A DNA stretch of 64,000 nucleotides from contig JBBKWF010000011.1 in NCBI GenBank assembly GCA_037968815.1, forward strand, positions 372,001-436,000. The letters run 5' to 3'. Positions 1 to 8,362 of this stretch are shown piece by piece (positions within the stretch are counted from its first letter, which is position 1; each line of letters opens with the position of its first letter). A program made the position numbers and the translations under genes. The notes under the pieces were generated by a model. That model was not told where the DNA came from. It made no database searches and saw only the letters and a program-made list of their open reading frames with translations. This stretch comes from Pseudopedobacter sp037968815. GTDB lineage: Bacteria; Bacteroidota; Bacteroidia; Sphingobacteriales; Sphingobacteriaceae.

Positions 1-86
1 CTCATGATTGATAATTTTTAAAATCGTTTATATTTCCTCTGTTTACCTGTAAACTAAATAGAATACAAGTGTTATTTTATGAAATT

Positions 87-2102
87 TTAGTAGATACCGC
101 CACCTTCAATATACTTTTTAAGTGATGCTGCTAAATCCATTGGCAACATAAATTCAAAAGTATTAGGCATTTCTTGTTCGGCTCTTTTAAGCTCTCTAAG
201 TAAACGCTCGAACATTACAACTTTACCGTTTTCATAGCCATAATAATTAGTTAATAAATAAATATGACGGAAGATTGGACGACGAGAACTTGGGGTTACC
301 GACATTAAATCTTTGTAAACATCACCTTCTGTCCAACAGTGTGTGCCTTGATCAATACGAACAGTCGTTCCATTAAATTTATGAGATGCTGGAGCATTTG
401 CTGTTTGGCCCATTTCACCATCGAGTGCTAACTCTATTCCGCTACCGTCCATATAAGATTTGAAATTATCACGAGTGGCAATCCACAAATGAGCTGTATG
501 AAAACCGGCAGTCTCTAGCCATTTTTTATTCATAGCAATCCATTCATCGTACTTACCACTTTCTTTATAATAATCGCCATAGATAAATTGGAAGCCCGAA
601 GGGCCGGCAGTAAGCTCTTCGTTCTTCGTTGCATTCTTGTAATAAAACTCTAGTAATTTCGGATTCAGCTCTTGTAGAACGGCAGCCAAAGTAACCCCAA
701 CAGGCACTTTACCTCTATTAGTATCATATTTGAATATTTCGTATAAAGAGTTTTGGTCAAATTGGATATTATCACCATCACTTAAACTTAAAGCAACATA
801 TACTTTACCTGGTTTAACTTCTGACGCTATACCTTTCCGTTGTTGAAATGATTTATTGGGGTACGAACTCCAAAAAGTTCCATTTGCATAATAATCACTT
901 ACCACAAAACCTCCATTGTTTCTGTTAGTCATTTTATTTAAATGGTCGCCAATTTGATTTAGTCCAAAACCAAAAACTGATGAGCCAACAGGCATATTTA
1001 GTGTTTGAAAAATTTTATCCATGATAGCCCGGTCTAGAGCGTCATCTTCATTTAGCCAAAAACAAAATCCTTTACTTGCAACTGTATAGTCAAACATTGT
1101 CCATGGCCCAGTTAAATAATCATTCCTTAAGCCTGCAGAAAAAATCATTGTTTTGCTAACTGTACTAGCATATTCATTTAATGCCCAGTCATATGCGGCA
1201 GCTTCTGTTGGCCACTTATTGATGATATTTTCTACGACTAGACCCGTTAAGTCTAAATTAGTCTGCATAAACTGATAAAGTGCTGGTGTTACTGGAATAG
1301 CATTTTGATGTGCAGCCATCATTAAAGCTAAACTCCAAGAATATTTTTTACGGGGCATATTCTGATTTGTTGGATCAGGATCACCATCATAGATAATGAT
1401 TTTACTAAACCTACTTTTGTACTCATTAAATAAAGCAGCAAAACCATTATTTTTTGAAAAGTTGGTTGGTGCCATATTTGTATAGTTAATACCTTCATCC
1501 TCTAATTGCGTATAATGTAACTGACGCGTAATTAAATAGGATTCAGCATATTGTCTATTGATAATACCTTGCATAGCTGCAGAGGTAATTCTTGAAATAC
1601 TTTCATCATTTCTTACATCAAAAACTTTAACCGATTGTGCTAGAGAGTTTTTAAAGAACAAACCACTTTGGGGAACAGCAGTACTATTATAATCTATTCT
1701 GTTATATAAATTTTGCGCCCAATTTCTAAATAAACGAGCGACTACTCCTGTAGATAAAACACCTTTATTATTAACTACTTTTAATTCATAACGGTAAGAA
1801 GATAGTGAAACATCGCTAATTTCAAATTCAGCTTTTTGGGTACCCAAAGCAATACTTTGCTCTGTATCGTTTTGTAAATCCTTTATTAAAATATTACTGG
1901 CATCAGTAATATATGGATCTATCCAAGTTACCACCGCCTTGTTGCTTACTTCCTCAACGTTTACTATACGAACTTCATTCGTATTATTTATAAGTTGATC
2001 ATTTACACCTGCATCACTCTTTTTACATGACACAGCGAATAACTGAATCAGTAAAGCGAATAAGAGGAAATTACAATTACTTGATATTAATTTCATTTTC
2101 AT
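87..2102 (-). CDS. GxGYxYP-family putative glycoside hydrolase, surface lipoprotein
   Basis: The 671-aa protein begins with a lipoprotein signal ending in FAVSCKK (Cys about residue 26), which suggests outer-membrane anchoring. A fibronectin-like stretch covers roughly residues 40-125. From about residue 155 it resembles the GxGYxYP N-terminal domain, and from about residue 430 the C-terminal domain, with the characteristic VALSLSDGDNIQFDQN segment. The family is predicted to be glycosidase-like from its barrel fold, but I know of no firmly assigned substrate. It is the last gene of a susC-susD-DUF3823-enzyme unit and starts 38 bp after the DUF3823 stop, so it is probably co-transcribed and acts on the glycan bound by the SusD neighbour. 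The family call is by motif; the activity is inferred. Confidence 0.75.
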   Translation of the reverse strand: MKMKLISSNCNFLLFALLIQLFAVSCKKSDAGVNDQLINNTNEVRIVNVEEVSNKAVVTWIDPYITDASNILIKDLQNDTEQSIALGTQKAEFEISDVSLSSYRYELKVVNNKGVLSTGVVARLFRNWAQNLYNRIDYNSTAVPQSGLFFKNSLAQSVKVFDVRNDESISRITSAAMQGIINRQYAESYLITRQLHYTQLEDEGINYTNMAPTNFSKNNGFAALFNEYKSRFSKIIIYDGDPDPTNQNMPRKKYSWSLALMMAAHQNAIPVTPALYQFMQTNLDLTGLVVENIINKWPTEAAAYDWALNEYASTVSKTMIFSAGLRNDYLTGPWTMFDYTVASKGFCFWLNEDDALDRAIMDKIFQTLNMPVGSSVFGFGLNQIGDHLNKMTNRNNGGFVVSDYYANGTFWSSYPNKSFQQRKGIASEVKPGKVYVALSLSDGDNIQFDQNSLYEIFKYDTNRGKVPVGVTLAAVLQELNPKLLEFYYKNATKNEELTAGPSGFQFIYGDYYKESGKYDEWIAMNKKWLETAGFHTAHLWIATRDNFKSYMDGSGIELALDGEMGQTANAPASHKFNGTTVRIDQGTHCWTEGDVYKDLMSVTPSSRRPIFRHIYLLTNYYGYENGKVVMFERLLRELKRAEQEMPNTFEFMLPMDLAASLKKYIEGGGIY

Positions 2103-2140
2103 AATTATTAATCAATTGGAAAACACGGTACTTTAAATAA

Positions 2141-2833
2141 CTACAGTTTTATGAGTACAACAGGTGCATAATTATATTTAGCCTCGTTATTCATACACTG
2201 AGCACCAATACGGAAATAGTAACTTTCACCTTCTTTTAACACATTTGCGTTCGCATCTAAATCAATGGTTAATGTGAAATTATCAAAACTATTAACAGGC
2301 CCATTTACATCAATATTAGAACGAACTAAATTCACCTGACTGGATACATCAGAATGAGGATGAGCAAATAAGCTTATACGACGTACATTATTACTGGTAA
2401 CCTGCTCAATTTTAAAGGTTGCAGTTATTGTACGACCATTTTTTATAATTTCAGATTCCAATACACGTAATAAGGGGGTTACTTCAAAAATTTTGCGATT
2501 TTCTCCTTTTTTTATTTCTATATCCACAGTATCTTGAACAGCAAAATTCCCTTTATCTAATATGAATTTATACTGACCAGCAAACATCATTGAATTTCTA
2601 AAAGATCCATCACTTTTGATAATCATACTTTGAATTGGCGGATTATTCCAGCCCATTTCCATAAAGTATAATCTAGAACCTTCACTAATTTCTTGCTCCA
2701 AAGGTTCGCCTGTTTTCCTATCTATTATTTGACCATAAAAAACAGCATTTGGCCCGTCTATATTATCTTTCTTACAACCAAAAAGGCTTATTGCAAATAC
2801 GATAAATAAAGTAATTATGTTTATTCTTTTCAT
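2141..2833 (-). CDS. DUF3823 domain lipoprotein
   Basis: This is a 230-aa lipoprotein with a short signal ending LFGCKKDN (Cys20). The N-terminal half (about residues 28-115) looks like a carboxypeptidase-regulatory or transthyretin-like beta-sandwich (VFYGQIIDRKTGEPL), followed by a second beta-rich half. This layout is typical of DUF3823 proteins, which are commonly encoded directly after susD in Bacteroidota glycan loci. Its place between susD and the GxGYxYP gene supports a role as an accessory surface glycan-binding protein. No catalytic residues are recognisable, and the binding role is inferred from position. Confidence 0.7.
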   Translation of the reverse strand: MKRINIITLFIVFAISLFGCKKDNIDGPNAVFYGQIIDRKTGEPLEQEISEGSRLYFMEMGWNNPPIQSMIIKSDGSFRNSMMFAGQYKFILDKGNFAVQDTVDIEIKKGENRKIFEVTPLLRVLESEIIKNGRTITATFKIEQVTSNNVRRISLFAHPHSDVSSQVNLVRSNIDVNGPVNSFDNFTLTIDLDANANVLKEGESYYFRIGAQCMNNEAKYNYAPVVLIKL

Positions 2834-2879
2834 TGTTAACTATATTTTATACTTAACTTATTATTTTATCAAAAGGTAA

Positions 2880-4814
2880 TTATGGATTTTGTATTAAATC
2901 ATTTGAGCCTGTACCAGGAATATCTCTATAATACCATTGATAGTTATAGTTTTGAGAACCACTATTAGGCACTATTTTTCTTAAAAAGATAAATTTCGGG
3001 GTAGTTTCTCTCAAATCTATTGCAGGAACTAGCGTCTTTCTTAAACGATTTTCAAACTTTTTATGGAATGTTCTCCATCTCGTTAAATCCCAAAATCTTT
3101 TGTTTTCGAAAGCCAACTCCACAAATCTTTCTTTTCTGATATTATCCTGATTAAGCGGAATATTATCAATATGTGCAGCTCGATGACGAACTTCATTTAA
3201 TGCTTGCTGGCCTAAAAGTAATTGTGCTGCCGTAGCAACAGAATACTCAACTGCTGCTTCAGCATAATTCAATAATATTTCACCATATCTGAAATCAATC
3301 CAACTTTGCGTACTTTTTGACCAGCCAAGTTCGATAGGATTATCAATTTGCAAGAATTTTTTAAAGAGAAAACCACTTCTGGTATAATTACCTAAACTGG
3401 TATTGAAGCCTGAATACTGAGATACATTAGCTGCTCCAAAAGTATAATACGTTTGCCCATCTTTACCCACTTCTGAAGTTTGGGAGTCGCGAAAGTTGGC
3501 ACCACTTGCAGTAACCAAACCTCCCTGAATAATGATCCTTGTTGACCCCCATAACTCATCAGGAAATAAAACCATTGCTTTTAAACGAGCGTCCTTATTT
3601 TCGGCAATTTTATAAGCTTCATTCATACCATAGTGTATATAGTTTATAGACGAGTTAAAATCACCATAGTAAGTTTCATTATTATCAAAACGAGTTTTTA
3701 ATGGAACCGAAGCTCCCACACTATTATCTGTATAGTCTTCAAAAGCATCCACAAAATCTACTGTTGGGTTTAAACGACTAGGGTATAAGTTAGGATCAAG
3801 AATAATTTGACGTGGACTAAACCATACATCATAATTATGAGCTAAAGCCGTTCCACGAGCATAACCTTTCATAAATATTGGCTCTTTAGCACCACTTAAA
3901 AACTGATCGGGGTTTTGAAAAAGTTTTCTGTAATTTTCTGACGCTTCAGTTTTATTAGCAGGTGTAGCTTGGTATAAACCAAAACGACCGCTATCCATAA
4001 TTTGCTTAGATGCATCTAAACATATCGCGAAATAATTATCTGCAAACTTTGCTGCAATCCCTGCTAATTCACTATCTATTGCAGGGCCTGAAAGTGTTAC
4101 GTTTTCATCAACGGTAAACTTAGCTACAGAGCCTGCATATAAAGCAGCTCTACTTTTTAAAGCTAAAGAAACCCATTTATCAGCTCTTTTTTGACCATTC
4201 TCTCCTTCACCAAACAGTGATATAGCTTGGTCACAGTCTTCCAGAATAAAATCCCACGTAGCCTTTTCGGTACTTCTCGGAACTTTTAATGATTCAATAT
4301 CATCGTTAAACTGTTGTGGAGCTTTAAGAATGGGTACACCACCATATCTTTTCGCTAAAGCGAAGTATGTGTAAGCTCTTAAAAAATGAGCTTCGGCAGA
4401 AATTTTATTTTTCGCTTCTTGATTGATGCTTGTTAATTGAGGAATATTAACAATTAAAGTATTAATATCTCTAATTAATCTATATCCATCATCCCAATAA
4501 TCAAATTCTTCAGTACCAGATTCATTAAATTCTGAGTGAATAGCCTCATCAGTGAAGTGAGCTGCTGTTCGGCCTGAATTGTTTGGATCACTCCCTACCC
4601 CAACATTAAAACCTCTATTAGGAGAATAATTAAAATCTTCTATGGGCAAACGGCCATATAAGTTAGCCATTAATGCTTCTACACCACCTTGACTGGCTAA
4701 TAATTGATCTGCGGAGAGTTTATCAACAGGGTCTATATCTAAAACTTTTTTACAACCACTCACAATAGTTAAGGTTATAAAGGCTGCATATAGTAAAATA
4801 TTTTTCATTTTCAT
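2880..4814 (-). CDS. SusD/RagB family nutrient-binding outer membrane lipoprotein
   Basis: The protein has a lipoprotein signal (MKMKNILLYAAF, then SGC at residue 21) and the SusD start CKKVLDIDPVDKLS. It also has the helical TPR-like core of the family (AEAHFLRAYTYFALAKRYGGVP) and the C-terminal RKERFVELAFENKRFWDLTRWR signature. I chose the start at 4814, giving 644 aa, because the longer frame to 4895 adds 27 residues without signal-peptide character before a proper lipoprotein leader. The gene lies 82 bp after susC. SusD proteins cap the SusC barrel and capture glycan at the cell surface. Confidence 0.92.
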   Translation of the reverse strand: MKMKNILLYAAFITLTIVSGCKKVLDIDPVDKLSADQLLASQGGVEALMANLYGRLPIEDFNYSPNRGFNVGVGSDPNNSGRTAAHFTDEAIHSEFNESGTEEFDYWDDGYRLIRDINTLIVNIPQLTSINQEAKNKISAEAHFLRAYTYFALAKRYGGVPILKAPQQFNDDIESLKVPRSTEKATWDFILEDCDQAISLFGEGENGQKRADKWVSLALKSRAALYAGSVAKFTVDENVTLSGPAIDSELAGIAAKFADNYFAICLDASKQIMDSGRFGLYQATPANKTEASENYRKLFQNPDQFLSGAKEPIFMKGYARGTALAHNYDVWFSPRQIILDPNLYPSRLNPTVDFVDAFEDYTDNSVGASVPLKTRFDNNETYYGDFNSSINYIHYGMNEAYKIAENKDARLKAMVLFPDELWGSTRIIIQGGLVTASGANFRDSQTSEVGKDGQTYYTFGAANVSQYSGFNTSLGNYTRSGFLFKKFLQIDNPIELGWSKSTQSWIDFRYGEILLNYAEAAVEYSVATAAQLLLGQQALNEVRHRAAHIDNIPLNQDNIRKERFVELAFENKRFWDLTRWRTFHKKFENRLRKTLVPAIDLRETTPKFIFLRKIVPNSGSQNYNYQWYYRDIPGTGSNDLIQNP

Positions 4815-4896
4815 ATTATTTATTATAGCTACCGATGACTTAATTTTAGCTGAATTTATCGCTATAGCATTAGTAAAGTTTAACATAATCATCACA

Positions 4897-7800
4897 TTAA
4901 AAATCTACAGTTAAACCAAAATTGTATGTCTTGCTGATAGGGTAATTTAAACCTGCACTATAGTTACCTGCAATTTTTTCAGGGTCAAAAGGCTTAACAA
5001 AAGCATCTGTAATGGTAAATAAGTTATTACCATTAACATATGTTCTTAACTTATTGATACCAATTTTCTTAAGTATCTTTTGGTCAAAAGTATAACCTAG
5101 TTCTAAAGTTTTTAAACGAGCAAACGATGCATCTTTACGCCAAATCTCACTATCTCTAGTATAAAATGACCCCATGTCTTGTGTCAATCTTGAAGCTGGC
5201 CAAGTACCAGTAATCCATTCTGAATTTGGATCATTTTCATCTTGTAATCTCCACCTGTCATTAAAGTATGCTGGAGTATTACCGCCCTTAAAAGCTAAGA
5301 TTTCTGCGTATACCTCATTAAACTGAACTGTAAAAAATGCAGCTCCTTGTACCAATGCATATAAGTCAAAACCTTTGTAGCTTAATGAAAAATTTAAACC
5401 AAAGTGCGCTCTGGGGTTAGAGTCCCAAAACAAAGGTACTTTATCAAAATCGTTAACAACACCGTCACCATTAGCATCCACTAACATATAATCACCTGGC
5501 AATTCTTTAATGTTTCCATTGTTACCATTTTGCATGGGTGAATTATATATCTGACTGTAATTTTGATAACGTCCAGCAACTTCATATCCCCAAATAAAAT
5601 CAGTGTAGCGATTGGCACTTTGGTTTCTCCATTTATCGAAACTACTTGTATAAGAACCACTTTCTACATAAGAATTTTGTGTACGTGAAAAGTTTAAGTT
5701 TGCACCAACCGAGTAACCCAAACTACCTACATTATTTTGGTGTTTAATATTAAAGTCTATACCGCGAGTACGGTCTCCATTTAAATTTTCTTGAGGTAAA
5801 TTAGTTCCGAAAGTATTAGGCAACGACCCATAACGATCAGCCAATAATCCATTACGATTACGTTGGTAAACATCTATTTCAACGCTTAACTTATCACGAA
5901 AAAAGCCTAAGTCCATTCCAATATTGTACATATCAGATTTAACCCATGTTAATTTATCATTTATTAAACCTGGCGTAGAAACACCTGTGGTGTAGCTACC
6001 GTTATTAAATACATAGCCACCACTATTTAAGTTGTAGTAAGGTAAATACTGAAATGCATTTCCAGCATCTTGACCTGATCTACCAACTGATGAGCGTAAC
6101 TTCCAGTTGCTGATAAAATTTAAATTATTCTTAACAAATTCTTCTTCACTAATACGCCATCCTAATGATGCTGATGGGAATAAAGCCCATCTTTTATCTG
6201 GCGCATAACGGTAAGAACCATCATTTCTAAGCGTAAAATCTATCAAATATTTACCTTTGAAATCATAAGCTAATCGACCAATGTGAGATAAATAAGCTTC
6301 TTTACTTGATGATCCATCTACATATTGGTCTTCCGTTCTTCCGTTATCTATTTCTCCAATTGAAAAGAAATCAAATTTTCTGTCCCCACCTATCCAGTTT
6401 GATGAAACACGACGTTGATCAAAAACATACATTGCAGTAATGTGGTGTTTATTATCAAATGTTCTATCGTACGTAGCCTGACCTTGAAAATTTAAACGAT
6501 TAAAATCATTTCTAGAGTTAGATACCATAGACGGACCATTAGAAATATTTCCCGCATAAGTACCTTCATATTCATTATAAGTATACGTACTAAATGCTTT
6601 TCTAATACTCTTATTATTTATATCTGTAAAATCATAAGCCATTAAAGTTTTTAAGTTTAAACCTTTAATAAATGGCACTTTATAATCTAATTGAAAAGTA
6701 GTTTGAATATTTTTCGTATTATCTACCCTACTGCCTGTATAATCTTTATCAATTAACGCTAAAGGATTAATTACATATTCAAAACTGTTGTAGTAATTAG
6801 GATTATCGTTTGCGAATAAAGGTTTAACCGGAGGATTTACACGTGTACTTTTAAAAACCTCGAAGAAATTAAAGAAAGGTTTATCATTTTCATCAATCCG
6901 GCCACCAATATTGATCGATCCTGTTAAATTATCAGTTAATGCAATATTAACATTTGAACGAAAAGTATATTTATTGTAGTTAATAGCATTATTAATTAAA
7001 ATACTATTCTCGTTCGCATAGCCTAAACTACCATAAAATTTCACTTTTTCATTACCCCCACTAAGGGTTAGGTTAGTTTGATTTTGCAAAGCAAAATTAT
7101 TGGTAATCTGATCCCAATAATCATAGGTTTGGTAGCCCGGCATACCTGCTTGCCATTTTGCTAAATCAGCATCAGTAACATAGGGTGCCCGTCCAGCGTT
7201 AATTTCTGCTTCATTTCTCAAAGTCATGTACTCTGCTGCAGATGACATTTTAGGTACGTCAGTAGGTTTTGATAAACCAAAGTTTTGCGATAGACTAAAA
7301 GCAGTTTTTCCTGAACCACCTTTTTTTGTTGTTACTATAATTGCACCATTAGCGGAATTCATCCCATAAATTGCAGCTGTACCATCTTTTAAGAAAGAGA
7401 TACTCTCAATATCATCAGGATTTAAGCGTTGAAACTCGTTTGCTCCATCTCTTACAACTCCATCAATTACAAATAATGGTGTACCTAATCCGCGAATATT
7501 TATATCATTTGAAAAACTCCCAGGCTCTCCGTCTGTTTGTCTTATTCTTAAACCTGCTACTTTTCCCTGAATGGCCTGGGCTAAACTTGGAGATTTGGTA
7601 TTTATTATTTCAGAAGTTTTTAAAGTTGATACAGACCCTGTTAAAGTTTCTTTTTTCTGTGTACCATAACCAACTACTACAACATCCTGCAAAGTGGTTA
7701 AACTTTCTAAAAGTTTAATTTCTAACTTTGTTAGTGATACTATTTTAAGTATTTGGGTTTCGAAACCCATATGCCCGATACGTATGCTAGAACCTATAGC

Positions 7801-8031
7801 GGAATTGATTGAAAAGTTGCCTTGAATATCAGTTAATACTCGTTTGCCGGTTGCTACATCCTCTACGATTACCCCTGGAATAGATATGCCCTGAGCATCC
7901 AAAATAACTCCAGTAATAAATCCTTGTTGAGCTTGTGCCTTAACTACACAACACGTTAATAACAAAAAGTTAATACAAATAAAAACGTTTTTCCGAATAC
8001 AACTTTTACGAAATAAAATCGATTGTTTCAT
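4897..8031 (-). CDS. SusC/RagA family TonB-linked outer membrane transporter
   Basis: This 1044-aa protein has a signal peptide and a carboxypeptidase-D-like domain at about residues 36-110 (GFITGVILDAQGISIPGV). The SusC hallmark LQDVVVVGYGTQKKE follows near residue 115, then a plug domain (QAIQGKVAGLRIRQ, INIRGLGTPLFVIDG) and a long beta-barrel. It ends in the aromatic residue expected of an outer-membrane barrel (FGLTVDF). Together with SusD it forms the TonB-dependent glycan import complex. It is the first gene of the four-gene unit, and the 331-bp upstream gap separates it from the regulator gene on the same strand. Confidence 0.94.
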   Translation of the reverse strand: MKQSILFRKSCIRKNVFICINFLLLTCCVVKAQAQQGFITGVILDAQGISIPGVIVEDVATGKRVLTDIQGNFSINSAIGSSIRIGHMGFETQILKIVSLTKLEIKLLESLTTLQDVVVVGYGTQKKETLTGSVSTLKTSEIINTKSPSLAQAIQGKVAGLRIRQTDGEPGSFSNDINIRGLGTPLFVIDGVVRDGANEFQRLNPDDIESISFLKDGTAAIYGMNSANGAIIVTTKKGGSGKTAFSLSQNFGLSKPTDVPKMSSAAEYMTLRNEAEINAGRAPYVTDADLAKWQAGMPGYQTYDYWDQITNNFALQNQTNLTLSGGNEKVKFYGSLGYANENSILINNAINYNKYTFRSNVNIALTDNLTGSINIGGRIDENDKPFFNFFEVFKSTRVNPPVKPLFANDNPNYYNSFEYVINPLALIDKDYTGSRVDNTKNIQTTFQLDYKVPFIKGLNLKTLMAYDFTDINNKSIRKAFSTYTYNEYEGTYAGNISNGPSMVSNSRNDFNRLNFQGQATYDRTFDNKHHITAMYVFDQRRVSSNWIGGDRKFDFFSIGEIDNGRTEDQYVDGSSSKEAYLSHIGRLAYDFKGKYLIDFTLRNDGSYRYAPDKRWALFPSASLGWRISEEEFVKNNLNFISNWKLRSSVGRSGQDAGNAFQYLPYYNLNSGGYVFNNGSYTTGVSTPGLINDKLTWVKSDMYNIGMDLGFFRDKLSVEIDVYQRNRNGLLADRYGSLPNTFGTNLPQENLNGDRTRGIDFNIKHQNNVGSLGYSVGANLNFSRTQNSYVESGSYTSSFDKWRNQSANRYTDFIWGYEVAGRYQNYSQIYNSPMQNGNNGNIKELPGDYMLVDANGDGVVNDFDKVPLFWDSNPRAHFGLNFSLSYKGFDLYALVQGAAFFTVQFNEVYAEILAFKGGNTPAYFNDRWRLQDENDPNSEWITGTWPASRLTQDMGSFYTRDSEIWRKDASFARLKTLELGYTFDQKILKKIGINKLRTYVNGNNLFTITDAFVKPFDPEKIAGNYSAGLNYPISKTYNFGLTVDF

Positions 8032-8362
8032 ACATATTTATAATTTGATTTAATTGGTTATGAAAATCTCACCTTCATTTAATCTATTAAGTAGAGGTTT
8101 CTTCCACTCAAAAATTTAGATTATTGGTTCTGAAAAAGTTTTCAAACAAGAATAAGAAAACCCTCATTAATTTTTCATTAATTTCACATTAATGCCAATT
8201 AATAAATCAAAAAAAAATATAAAGTGCTATGAAACAGCAGATTACTTTTAAGCAAAAATTAACATTAATAACTTAAAAAAATTATAAATAGCACAAAGTA
8301 TTAGATAGGATTCTGGAATTTTAAAAAAAAATTATTATAGTGGTTGTAAATATTATTGAGAA
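8032..8362 (-). other. Intergenic region upstream of susC
   Basis: This 331-bp AT-rich gap separates the regulator stop from the susC start. It must hold the susC promoter, but I found no perfect TTTG/TAnnTTTG pair; the nearest -7-like sequence on the minus strand is TACTTTG around 8293-8299, one base short. Short repeats of the type TTAATTTTTCATTAATTT lie at about 8167-8195 and could be operator material for the neighbouring regulator. No ORF or RNA gene is visible. Confidence 0.35.

Noticed and set aside
4815..4895. Longer susD start
   Set aside because: The extra 27 residues lack signal character and come before a normal lipoprotein signal peptide, so 4814 is preferred.
7371..7718. Plus-strand open frame of 115 aa, leucine-rich
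   Set aside because: It lies entirely opposite the susC plug region; its composition is what a reverse reading of that conserved coding sequence gives, and it has no start context or homology pattern.
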